Below are positions 1 through 5,781 of a stretch of DNA of 9,098 nt, piece by piece. The notes under the pieces are model-generated. The model did no database searches. It had not been told where the DNA came from and saw only the letters and a list, made by a program, of their open reading frames with translations. How positions within the stretch are numbered: position 1 is the stretch's first letter; the number at the start of each line of letters is the position of its first letter. The stretch spans positions 1 through 9,098 of the forward strand of contig JAEUSE010000020.1 in NCBI GenBank assembly GCA_016788805.1. The letters are read 5' to 3'. Made by a program: the position numbers and the translations under genes. The DNA is from Candidatus Doudnabacteria bacterium. GTDB taxonomy: Bacteria; Patescibacteriota; Doudnabacteria; UBA920.

Positions 1-1314
1 GAAGCCGAAGTACATTTCGGGCGACTTTACTTGAGAGAGGTCAGAGCCACTGTCTACCGTGGCTCCGCCAGAAAGTCCAAGCAGCTGTTTTATGGCCATT
101 TCGGTTTCGTCGTATTCGCCCTCGCCAAAATGAGTGCGTACAATGTTTCCCTTTTGGTCTATAAGGTACTCGGCCGGCCAGTAGCGGTTGCTGTATGCGC
201 CCCAGGTACCAAAGTCGTTGTCTTGAGCCACTGGGTAGCGTATGCCTTGTTGTTGAATGGCTCGGGCAACGTTGGCGGTAACTTTTTCGAAGGCGAACTC
301 CGGCGTGTGTACGCCTATAACCACAAAACCTTGGTCTTTATAGGTGTCATACCACTTGGTAACGTAAGGGAGGGTGCGCAGACAGTTGATGCAGGAATAG
401 GTCCAGAAGTCTATAAGCACTACCTTGCCTTTGAGTTCTGCGAGCGTTAACGGGCGGTCGGTATTGAGCCAGTTGGTTATGCCGGTAAATTCCGGAGCAG
501 CTTTGAGGTTGGAGGTTAGAGGGGGGAGATTAGAGGAGCTGCCGGGTGCTTCGCGTCGTTCGCATTCGTCTCCTTCCGCTGTATACCAGGGGAGGGCGCA
601 TAAAATTTTGGATTCAAGACCGCCGTTGAGAACGGGGAAACGGTTTAACAATTTGGTTTGCAGAAGCGTATCGTACTGAAAGTGAATAGCCAAAGCTAAG
701 AGCAATAAGATAACGCCAAAGACTTGCTGCAAACGCGTCGCGTATTGAGCAATAAACCGGACCCTGGTTGTAACGGCTTGTCCACCGTAAGCTATAGTTA
801 ACATGGGCACCCCGGCTCCGATAGCGTAGGCAACGAGCAGGCTGAGGGCTTTGAGGGTGTTACTTTCTTGGGCGATGAGCGTGAGAATGGAGCCTAGAAT
901 GGGTCCGGCGCACGGCGCCCATATAACCCCGATAACTACACCCATTACAAACCCACCCCAGTTGCCCGCTCCTGCCGTCTGGCCGGTTTTTGCCGCTCGG
1001 TTAATGAGGCCGCTGAGGTGCTGGGTGAGTTTTTCGAACGGCGTGGGCCAAATCATGAACAGCGCAAACAGCGCGAGGAGTACGACCGCGGCAGTCCGGA
1101 GTGCGTTCGGGTTAAGGCCGAGATTTTGTACCAAAAAGTTGAGGGTTATCCCTAAGGCCGCGAAGGTAATAACAAAACCAAGCGTAATAAAGAGCGGTCT
1201 TGTTTTGCTTTTTTGACCCACGGAAGAACCGAGAAGGATTGGTAGCGGTAAGAGAATGCAAGGTGCGGAAATGGTTAATATGCCGGCGATGAGCGCGAGA
1301 AGAATTTGAATCAT
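1..1314 (-). CDS. dipZ: DipZ-family protein: CcdA membrane domain fused to TlpA-like thioredoxin (3' end off window)
   Basis: The reading frame is open from ATG at 1314 to the left edge, giving 438 residues without a stop. Residues 1-215 are a CcdA-type membrane domain with several hydrophobic spans and the two expected redox cysteines, Cys19 (SAPC) and Cys135 (WAPCAGP). A variable linker spans about 245-270. A TlpA-like thioredoxin domain follows (about 273-412) with the active site CINC (Cys308, Cys311) after FWTYS. The last visible residues, SPEMYFGF, resemble the TPETYLG motif that opens the C-terminal domain of DipZ proteins, so a further domain should lie outside the window. Known role of the family: moving reducing electrons from cytoplasmic thioredoxin across the membrane to extracytoplasmic disulfides. 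It sits 38 bp after the thioredoxin gene on the same strand, so the two probably form an operon. No Shine-Dalgarno is visible. Family assignment is firm. Confidence 0.93.
   Translation of the reverse strand, partial: MIQILLALIAGILTISAPCILLPLPILLGSSVGQKSKTRPLFITLGFVITFAALGITLNFLVQNLGLNPNALRTAAVVLLALFALFMIWPTPFEKLTQHLSGLINRAAKTGQTAGAGNWGGFVMGVVIGVIWAPCAGPILGSILTLIAQESNTLKALSLLVAYAIGAGVPMLTIAYGGQAVTTRVRFIAQYATRLQQVFGVILLLLALAIHFQYDTLLQTKLLNRFPVLNGGLESKILCALPWYTAEGDECERREAPGSSSNLPPLTSNLKAAPEFTGITNWLNTDRPLTLAELKGKVVLIDFWTYSCINCLRTLPYVTKWYDTYKDQGFVVIGVHTPEFAFEKVTANVARAIQQQGIRYPVAQDNDFGTWGAYSNRYWPAEYLIDQKGNIVRTHFGEGEYDETEMAIKQLLGLSGGATVDSGSDLSQVKSPEMYFGF
500..541. repeat. Degenerate 7-bp tandem repeat inside the DipZ interdomain linker
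   Basis: On the plus strand, six consecutive 7-mers can be read: GCTTTGA, GGTTGGA, GGTTAGA, GGGGGGA, GATTAGA, GGAGCTG. The consensus is close to GGTTAGA (TCTAACC on the coding strand). The array encodes the linker around residues 259-272 between the CcdA and thioredoxin domains. The frame stays open although 7 is not a multiple of 3. It shares its period, but not its sequence, with the repeats at 1321-1355 and 6183-6263. Confidence 0.55.
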
Positions 1315-1320
1315 ATTGGT

Positions 1321-1355
1321 TGACTAGTAGCTAGTTACCTAGCAGCTAGAAGCTA
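1321..1355. repeat. 7-bp tandem repeat (AGCTAG family) between trx and dipZ
   Basis: Five 7-mers run without interruption: TGACTAG, TAGCTAG, TTACCTA, GCAGCTA, GAAGCTA. They fill most of the 38-bp gap between the two redox genes. The last unit contains the thioredoxin stop codon (CTA on the plus strand at 1353-1355). Two 11-mers, CTAGTAGCTAG and GCTAGAAGCTA, recur exactly at 6237-6247 and 6229-6239. Confidence 0.7.
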
Positions 1356-1919
1356 TTTGAGGTATTTTTTAAGACTGTCCACGTCTCCGCCGTTCCATTT
1401 GGATACCATGTTGCCATTTGCATCAATTTGTACAAAGGTGTGTTGGTAGGTAACTCCGTATTTTTGTTTGAGTGCTGAGTTGCTATCGTAATCGGTTTTG
1501 AGTACGACTACGTTAGTCGGAATTTGGTCGAGCTTGGCTTTAAAAGCTGCGTCGGCGGTTTTACAAAACGGGCACCAAGGGGCGTGGAAGAACAGTACAA
1601 CCTTATGCCCTTCGGCGAGCTCTATTTTTAATGTTTCGGGCGAGTAGTCCAGATATTCTCCGGGCTTAGCTGCTACGTTTTCTTTAACTTCTGTAGACTT
1701 ATCGGCTTCATAGGCGGCTTTTTCTTTGGCCATGCTTTCAGGGGTTTCGTGGCCGCCGTCTGTGTCCATTGTGTCTGTGTGGGTATCCATGGGCTGTTCG
1801 GTGCTTTGTAGGGGGGTGGTCGTGGGTGCATCTTTGGTTTGCATTTGACTTGCCGCAAACGCAACGCCGCCAATTATGATTGCCGCGATTAGAATGCCAC
1901 CGAGTACTTTGTAGTTCAT
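1353..1919 (-). CDS. Membrane-anchored extracytoplasmic thioredoxin-like protein
   Basis: This 188-residue protein has a hydrophobic N-terminal segment (about residues 5-24). The segment has no lipobox cysteine, so it is likely an uncleaved anchor or a signal peptide. A low-complexity spacer rich in Thr, Asp and Met follows (about 26-80), then a thioredoxin fold (about 85-188) with the active site WCPFC (Cys116, Cys119). The place usually taken by the cis-proline reads YQHTFV, with His160 before the Thr instead of Pro. The stretch PGEYLDYSPE before the fold is, from memory, typical of a small family of bacterial secreted thioredoxins. It precedes dipZ on the same strand, which suggests that DipZ reduces it or that the two share substrates. 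The start at 1919 gives a proper N-terminal anchor; the ribosome site is weak (AGG eight bases upstream). Confidence 0.9.
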   Translation of the reverse strand: MNYKVLGGILIAAIIIGGVAFAASQMQTKDAPTTTPLQSTEQPMDTHTDTMDTDGGHETPESMAKEKAAYEADKSTEVKENVAAKPGEYLDYSPETLKIELAEGHKVVLFFHAPWCPFCKTADAAFKAKLDQIPTNVVVLKTDYDSNSALKQKYGVTYQHTFVQIDANGNMVSKWNGGDVDSLKKYLK

Positions 1920-1938
1920 ATATGTTGCCTATTGTTAA

Positions 1939-1970
1939 TTGCTATCTAGTTATTAGCTATACCATAGCAA
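1939..1970. repeat. Inverted repeat TTGCTAT-N18-ATAGCAA over the trx promoter
   Basis: The arms TTGCTAT (1939-1945) and ATAGCAA (1964-1970) are perfectly complementary and 18 bp apart. The repeat covers the proposed -10 and start-site region of the minus-strand thioredoxin promoter, so it could be an operator or a leader hairpin. The inner part contains TAGCTA, similar to the nearby 7-bp repeats, so a fortuitous origin is also possible. Confidence 0.4.
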
Positions 1971-1988
1971 GGAAGCGGAGTATGTCAA
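1961..1988 (-). promoter_or_regulatory. Probable promoter of the thioredoxin-dipZ operon
   Basis: On the minus strand a perfect -35 TTGACA (1988-1983) lies 16 bp before TATGGT (1966-1961), a reasonable -10. This places the transcript start near 1953-1955 and leaves a leader of about 35 nt before the ATG at 1919. The same hexamer TATGGT serves as the likely -10 of the divergent hrcA promoter. Confidence 0.6.
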
Positions 1989-2022
1989 GTTAACTTTACA
2001 TATAGTTATGCACAGCAGTCTT

Positions 2023-2055
2023 TAATTAGCACTCTACTTGACAGAGTGCTAATTA
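2023..2055. promoter_or_regulatory. CIRCE operator (HrcA binding site)
   Basis: The sequence is a perfect match to the classical element TTAGCACTC-N9-GAGTGCTAA (2026-2052). The symmetry extends to 12-bp arms at 2023-2034 and 2044-2055. It lies just upstream of hrcA and contains the -35 hexamer of the hrcA promoter in its spacer, so bound HrcA would block RNA polymerase directly. It is the only CIRCE I see in the window. Confidence 0.97.
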
Positions 2056-2066
2056 TTTTATATGGT
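2038..2066 (+). promoter_or_regulatory. hrcA operon promoter overlapping CIRCE
   Basis: A perfect -35 TTGACA (2038-2043) falls in the CIRCE spacer and right edge. Seventeen bases later comes TATGGT (2061-2066) as the -10. The transcript would begin at about 2072-2075, that is, at or just after the possible ATG codons at 2069 and 2075, implying a leaderless or nearly leaderless mRNA. Confidence 0.65.
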
Positions 2067-2068
2067 AT

Positions 2069-2830
2069 ATGGGTATGGCACATTATCCTGAAATAACTCA
2101 GCGGCAAGCCAGAATATTGGCCGCAATTGTTAAAGAAAATTGCGATACCGGCGTGCCGGTGGCCAGTAAAGACTTGGTGGACAAGGAGTATTTCGACTTA
2201 TCCGGCGCGACCATCCGGAACGAGATGCAGGTGTTGGAAAAGGAGGGATACATTATGCAACCGCACACTTCTGCCGGACGGGTACCAACAGACATGGGCT
2301 TTCGGTACTTTGTGAGCGAACTCATGGAGCGCGTTAAGCTTTCCATGAAAGAGCAGGACCGGCTGCGCAAGGAAGTAGTGAAGTTGCAGGTAGTAAATGC
2401 GGAAATCGGTCGGCGTTTGGCTAAGCTACTCGCGGACTCTTCCGAACAGGCAAGCTTTGCTTTGTTTCCCGGTGATACTTCTACTATGGGTCTCGCAAAC
2501 ATTTTAGATAACCCCGCGTTGCCGCCGGAAGACGCGAAAGAAATTGCCCGCTTCTTTGATAACATAGACGAACATGCGGAGGCTATGATGCGCGATTATG
2601 CGAGCGGTAGTCCTCAGGCTGTTATCGGCAAAGAGGTAAAGCTATCCGAGAAGAGCGACTACTCCATGATAGTTTCCGGTGTGCAGCTACCGGACGGAAA
2701 GCAGGGTGTGGTCGGGTTACTCGGACCCAAGTCCATGAAGTACGAAAAAAATATGGGGCTGATGGAGTATATTGCTAAGCTGCTGGGAGGTGGGGGCGCG
2801 GCAATAATTTTGTTGGCTATTATAAAATAA
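2069..2830 (+). CDS. hrcA: Heat-inducible transcription repressor HrcA (short form)
   Basis: HrcA binds CIRCE and represses the chaperone operon. Residues 8-75 form the winged-helix DNA-binding domain, with the family hallmarks GATIRNEM (about 46-53) and HTSAGRVPTD (66-75) followed by GFRYFV. The C-terminal part carries GVVGLLGPKSMKYEKNMGLMEYIAKLL, corresponding to the conserved end of HrcA. At 253 residues it is clearly shorter than the roughly 340 usual in the family, and the loss is in the middle domain. Neither the ATG at 2069 nor the one at 2075 has a Shine-Dalgarno. The promoter position favours 2075 (protein starting MAHYPEIT) if translation is leaderless. It is the first gene of hrcA-grpE-dnaK and is autoregulated through the CIRCE in front of it. 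Confidence 0.95.
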   Translation: MGMAHYPEITQRQARILAAIVKENCDTGVPVASKDLVDKEYFDLSGATIRNEMQVLEKEGYIMQPHTSAGRVPTDMGFRYFVSELMERVKLSMKEQDRLRKEVVKLQVVNAEIGRRLAKLLADSSEQASFALFPGDTSTMGLANILDNPALPPEDAKEIARFFDNIDEHAEAMMRDYASGSPQAVIGKEVKLSEKSDYSMIVSGVQLPDGKQGVVGLLGPKSMKYEKNMGLMEYIAKLLGGGGAAIILLAIIK

Positions 2831-2850
2831 TTATTTTGCGAGCGGGTACT

Positions 2851-3387
2851 ATGAACGACGACGATAACAACAATACAGACGATCAAATGAGTGTGGGCGG
2901 AGACGATCTGCAACAGCAACTGGCCAACGCTTTGGCAGAAGCCGAAAAGAACCTAAATGGTTGGAAGAGGAGCGAGGCGGATTTTCAGAACTATCAGAAA
3001 CGGAAAGAAGGGGAAAATGCTGAGCTGGTAGCGTTTGCAAGAGAGGTTGCAGTTGCAAAGTTGTTGCCAAGCCTCGATACGCTAGAGCAGGCACTGCTGC
3101 ATCGACCAAAAGCAGACGGTGAACACTTTAAAGAAGAGTATCAGAAATGGGAGAGTGGGCTAGACGGTCTGGTGAAGCAGCTCGATAAAGCATTGGAAGA
3201 GCTTGGTGTAAAAAAGATAGAGGCAGTAGGTAAGAAGTTTGACCCCAACTTTCACGAGGCGGTACGAGAAGTTCCTGGAGAAGAAGATGGTCTGGTGGTA
3301 GAAGAATATCAAACTGGGTTTGAACTTAATGGTAAGTTAATCCGGCCTGCGCAAGTGGCCATTAGTAAGAAAGAATCCACTTCTTAG
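2851..3387 (+). CDS. grpE: Nucleotide exchange factor GrpE
   Basis: GrpE releases ADP from DnaK. The 178-residue protein starts with an acidic, Asn/Asp-rich tail (residues 1-20). A long helical region follows, with WKRSEADFQNYQKRKE as the equivalent of the conserved NYRKR segment. The C-terminal beta domain shows the family signature DPNFHEAV and, near the end, GFELNGKLIRPAQVAIS. The ATG at 2851 is preferred over an in-frame TTG at 2836 because it gives the usual acidic N-terminus and has a weak purine-rich site (GAGCGGG) upstream. It lies 20 bp after hrcA in the same operon. Its stop codon directly abuts a two-hairpin repeat element. Confidence 0.96.
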   Translation: MNDDDNNNTDDQMSVGGDDLQQQLANALAEAEKNLNGWKRSEADFQNYQKRKEGENAELVAFAREVAVAKLLPSLDTLEQALLHRPKADGEHFKEEYQKWESGLDGLVKQLDKALEELGVKKIEAVGKKFDPNFHEAVREVPGEEDGLVVEEYQTGFELNGKLIRPAQVAISKKESTS

Positions 3388-3457
3388 TGTCATTGCGGCC
3401 TCCGAGCCGCAATCCAGGCGGATTAACTCGGGTTCCGGCTTGGGGGCCGGGACGACA
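3388..3457. repeat. TGTCATT-type two-hairpin interspersed repeat element
   Basis: Starting on the base after the grpE stop, two hairpins follow each other. The first is TTGCGGC (3393-3399) with GCCGCAA (3406-3412) around a 6-nt loop. The second is TTCCGGC (3433-3439) with GCCGGGA (3446-3452), including one G-T pair. The outer ends TGTCATT and GACGACA are roughly inverted, and ATCCAGG follows the first hairpin. This layout matches widespread extragenic palindromic elements of the form TGTCATTnnn...AATCCAG...TGACA. It could stabilise the grpE mRNA 3' end. No coding sense. Confidence 0.6.
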
Positions 3458-3470
3458 AGGTTGCAACCAT

Positions 3471-3653
3471 ATGCCACTACCAGATCCTATTAAAGATAAT
3501 CAGAACTACGAAGGCCCACTGTTTAAGCCGGGGCTACCCTTAAAGAGTCAGTTGTCGGCCATTTTCACTAGTGTGAAATTTAAAATTACGGTCGTACTCT
3601 TAGTTCTGGCAGCCATAGGTGGGTATTTTCTGAGTTTATTTTTGAATCAATAA
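3471..3653 (+). CDS. Small single-span membrane protein between grpE and dnaK
   Basis: This is a 60-residue protein of unknown function. The N-terminal 37 residues are polar and proline-rich (MPLPDPIKDN..., FKPGLPLK). One hydrophobic helix (about 38-58) ends three residues before the C-terminus. The many basic residues before the helix suggest that the N-terminus stays in the cytoplasm. The ATG at 3471 is preferred because the longer GTG-initiated frame from 3387 would translate the repeat element. It lies within the chaperone operon, 48 bp before dnaK, so it should be heat-induced with its neighbours. I do not recognise a family. Confidence 0.6.
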   Translation: MPLPDPIKDNQNYEGPLFKPGLPLKSQLSAIFTSVKFKITVVLLVLAAIGGYFLSLFLNQ

Positions 3654-3687
3654 GTAACAGTTTTAATACTATAAATAATCTATTTAT

Positions 3688-3694
3688 AAAGGAG
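3688..3694 (+). promoter_or_regulatory. Strong Shine-Dalgarno of dnaK
   Basis: AAAGGAG lies seven bases before the dnaK ATG at 3702. Most other genes here have no clear ribosome site, so dnaK stands out as the one large gene with canonical initiation. The AT-rich stretch 3654-3687 just before it may contain a weak secondary promoter, but no convincing -35/-10 pair is seen. Confidence 0.8.
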
Positions 3695-3701
3695 CTAGTG
3701 T

Positions 3702-5582
3702 ATGAGTAAAATAATTGGTATAGATTTAGGTACTTCCAACTCTGCCGCAAGTGTGATGGAAGGCGGTAAGGCGGTTATTATTCCGGCAGCGGAAGGCGCA
3801 AGTCTTGGGGGTAAGGCATTTCCTTCTTACGTGGCGTTTACCAAGGAAGGTGAACTCTTAGTTGGTGAGCCGGCCAGGCGCCAGGCAGTTACGAACCCGG
3901 ACGGTACTATTTTTGAAGCTAAGCGTAAAATGGGCACCAAAGAGAAATTTACCGTAAACGGTAAAGAGTATGCCCCGGAGCAAATTAGCGCCTATATTTT
4001 GCAAAAAATTAAGCGGGACGCAGAAGCTTACACAGGCGACAAGGTAGAAAAAGCGGTTATAACCGTACCGGCGTACTTTGACGACGCGCAACGTCAGGCG
4101 ACCAAGAACGCCGGTGAGATTGCCGGTCTAGAGGTGGTGCGGGTGATAAACGAGCCGACCGCCGCAGCCTTTGCTTACGGACTCGATAAAACTTCTGCGA
4201 AAGACCAGAAGATTCTCGTATTCGACTTGGGCGGTGGGACCTTGGACGTCACTATTATGGACTTCTCTGAAGTAGATAACCAAGCTACCTTTGAGGTGCT
4301 TTCCACGTCCGGTGATACTGCCCTGGGCGGTAAAGATATGGATAAGGCCTTGATTGACTTTATAGTAGGGGACTTTAAGAGTCAGAGCGGAATTGATGTG
4401 TCGGCTGACCGCATGGCTATGAACCGTGTCCGTGAAGCAGCAGAGAAAGCGAAGATTGAGCTTTCCACCACTCTCGAAACGGAAATTAACTTGCCGTTCA
4501 TTACCGCCGACGCCAGTGGGCCGAAGCACTTGCAAATGAAAATTACCCGAGCTCGTTTGGAAGATTTAGTTAAGCCGATAGTGGAGCGTATGCGCCAGCC
4601 GGTAACCCAGGCTTTGAGCGATGCTAAACTAACTCCCACTCAAATTGAGAAAATTATATTAATCGGCGGTCCGACCCGTATGCCGGTGGTACAGAAGTTT
4701 GTTGAGGACTTTATTGGCAAACAGGTGGAGCGCGGTGTAGATCCCATGGAAGCCGTGGCCAAGGGTGCGGCTATTCAGGCAGGTATACTTTCCGGTGACG
4801 TGCAGGGCAAAGAAATTTTGCTCTTGGATGTAACTCCGCTTACTCTTGGTTTAGAGACTATGGGCGGTATTCGTACGCCAATTATTGACCGCAACACCAC
4901 CGTGCCGACTTCTAAAAGCCAGGTCTTTTCCACCGCGGCAGACAATCAGACTTCCGTAGAAATTCATGTGCTGCAAGGTGAGCGCGAGTTTGCGGCGGAC
5001 AACAAGGCCTTGGGTAGATTTATTCTTGACGGTGTCCCTCCGGCGCCCCGTGGTGTCCCGCAAATTGAAGTAACCTTCGATATAGACGCGAACGGTATTT
5101 TGACCGTAAAGGCGAAAGATAAAGCCACCGGCAAGGAACAGCACATAACCATTCAAGGTTCTAGTAGTCTTTCCAAAGACGAAGTGGAGCGTATGCGCCA
5201 AGAAGCGGAGGCTCACGCCTCAGAAGATAAAAAACGTCGCGAAGTGGTAGATTTGCGCAATCAGGCAGACCAGCTTATAGCAGTTTCTGAAAAGACCTTG
5301 AAGGATGCGGGGGATAAAGCCAAGCCGGAAGATAAAACTGCGGTGGAAGAGGCGGTAAAGGCCTTAAAGGATGTAAAAGATAAAGATGATACCGAAATTA
5401 TTCAAAAAGCCATGTCCACCCTTTCTGATGCAATTCAGAAAGTTGGCGCGGCCATGTACGCAGACCAGGCACAAGCGACAAGTGACAAGGAACAAGGAAA
5501 TACAGAAGCAGGTTCCACCGAGGGCCCAGCTGATGCTGCTACAGGGGCGACAGTAGACGCGGAATTTAAAGAAAAGCAGTAA
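3702..5582 (+). CDS. dnaK: Chaperone protein DnaK (Hsp70)
   Basis: This is an ATP-dependent chaperone working with GrpE and DnaJ. The 626-residue protein is full length. The nucleotide-binding domain shows GIDLGTSNSA (6-15), NEPTAAAFAYG (150-160), FDLGGGTLDVT (174-184, catalytic-type Thr180) and GGPTRMPVV. The substrate-binding domain begins after DVTPLTLGLETMGG and includes the NTTVPTSKSQVFSTAADNQT segment. The C-terminal helical lid ends in a Gln/Thr/Ala-rich tail without the EEVD of eukaryotic relatives. Motif positions run about 20 residues earlier than in E. coli DnaK, meaning the N-terminal insert typical of Gram-negative DnaK is absent, as in Gram-positive and archaeal versions. Translation should start well because of the AAAGGAG site. 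It is the last gene of the CIRCE-controlled operon before a long gap. Confidence 0.98.
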   Translation: MSKIIGIDLGTSNSAASVMEGGKAVIIPAAEGASLGGKAFPSYVAFTKEGELLVGEPARRQAVTNPDGTIFEAKRKMGTKEKFTVNGKEYAPEQISAYILQKIKRDAEAYTGDKVEKAVITVPAYFDDAQRQATKNAGEIAGLEVVRVINEPTAAAFAYGLDKTSAKDQKILVFDLGGGTLDVTIMDFSEVDNQATFEVLSTSGDTALGGKDMDKALIDFIVGDFKSQSGIDVSADRMAMNRVREAAEKAKIELSTTLETEINLPFITADASGPKHLQMKITRARLEDLVKPIVERMRQPVTQALSDAKLTPTQIEKIILIGGPTRMPVVQKFVEDFIGKQVERGVDPMEAVAKGAAIQAGILSGDVQGKEILLLDVTPLTLGLETMGGIRTPIIDRNTTVPTSKSQVFSTAADNQTSVEIHVLQGEREFAADNKALGRFILDGVPPAPRGVPQIEVTFDIDANGILTVKAKDKATGKEQHITIQGSSSLSKDEVERMRQEAEAHASEDKKRREVVDLRNQADQLIAVSEKTLKDAGDKAKPEDKTAVEEAVKALKDVKDKDDTEIIQKAMSTLSDAIQKVGAAMYADQAQATSDKEQGNTEAGSTEGPADAATGATVDAEFKEKQ

Positions 5583-5616
5583 AAAAATGTGGAGCGGCCA
5601 TGAATTTGGCCGCTCC
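5581..5616 (-). terminator. Intrinsic terminator reading on the minus strand
   Basis: The perfect 10-bp stem GGAGCGGCCA (5591-5600) / TGGCCGCTCC (5607-5616) has a 6-nt loop. On the minus strand the stem is followed after three bases by seven T (5587-5581). On the plus strand no T-run follows, so it would not be a standard terminator for dnaK. It therefore implies a transcript coming leftwards from 5617-5830. Confidence 0.7.
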
Positions 5617-5653
5617 GAGTTGAGCTGGATAACATCGCTGTATTTTCTTTGGG

Positions 5654-5758
5654 TTAGCTGACTAGTGCGTCAGCAAGAAGATCAGCAATGAGATGCCGGA
5701 TCACCTCACGCGCAGTTAAGCGCTTTAGATGCGTTGATGGTTGTTGAACAAGTGACAA
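5654..5758 (-). CDS. Possible 34-residue small protein (TTG start)
   Basis: Read from TTG at 5758, the frame encodes a 34-residue peptide whose second half, LTAREVIRHLIADLLADALVS, forms an amphipathic helix pattern. It ends with TAA at 5654-5656, upstream of the minus-strand terminator. The strong AAGGAGGT lies 15 bases before the TTG, too far for an ideal start. A competing frame from ATG at 5765, at ideal spacing, encodes only 19 residues (MMIVTCSTTINASKALNCA) and stops at 5706. Translation of the first frame could bring ribosomes to the second. The hairpins in the same stretch argue for an RNA role instead. Low certainty. Confidence 0.27.
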   Translation of the reverse strand: MSLVQQPSTHLKRLTAREVIRHLIADLLADALVS

Positions 5759-5773
5759 TCATCATAGGCAGTT

Positions 5774-5781
5774 ACCTCCTT
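5774..5781 (-). promoter_or_regulatory. Very strong Shine-Dalgarno in the minus-strand transcript
   Basis: On the minus strand AAGGAGGT (5781-5774) is a near-perfect match to the anti-Shine-Dalgarno, eight bases before ATGATG (5765-5760). It is the strongest such site in the window. CCTCC in the leader (about 5811-5816) could pair with its GGAGG and hide it. The same leader bases also form the 5792-5814 hairpin, so two exclusive folds are possible. Confidence 0.55.

Noticed and set aside
31..1216. Plus-strand open frames opposite dipZ
   Set aside because: They are shadows of the minus-strand dipZ frame, which carries clear CcdA and thioredoxin motifs.
2824..2837. Palindrome AAAATAATTATTTT at the end of hrcA
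   Set aside because: It is pure A/T in an AT-rich junction, has no loop or T-tail of its own, and is easily expected by chance.
3387..3470. GTG-initiated N-terminal extension of the small membrane protein
   Set aside because: It would translate straight through the two-hairpin repeat element and overlaps the grpE stop; the ATG at 3471 gives a sensible protein.
5591..5616. Hairpin after dnaK as the dnaK terminator
   Set aside because: No T-run follows on the plus strand; the T-run lies on the other side, so it fits leftward transcription.
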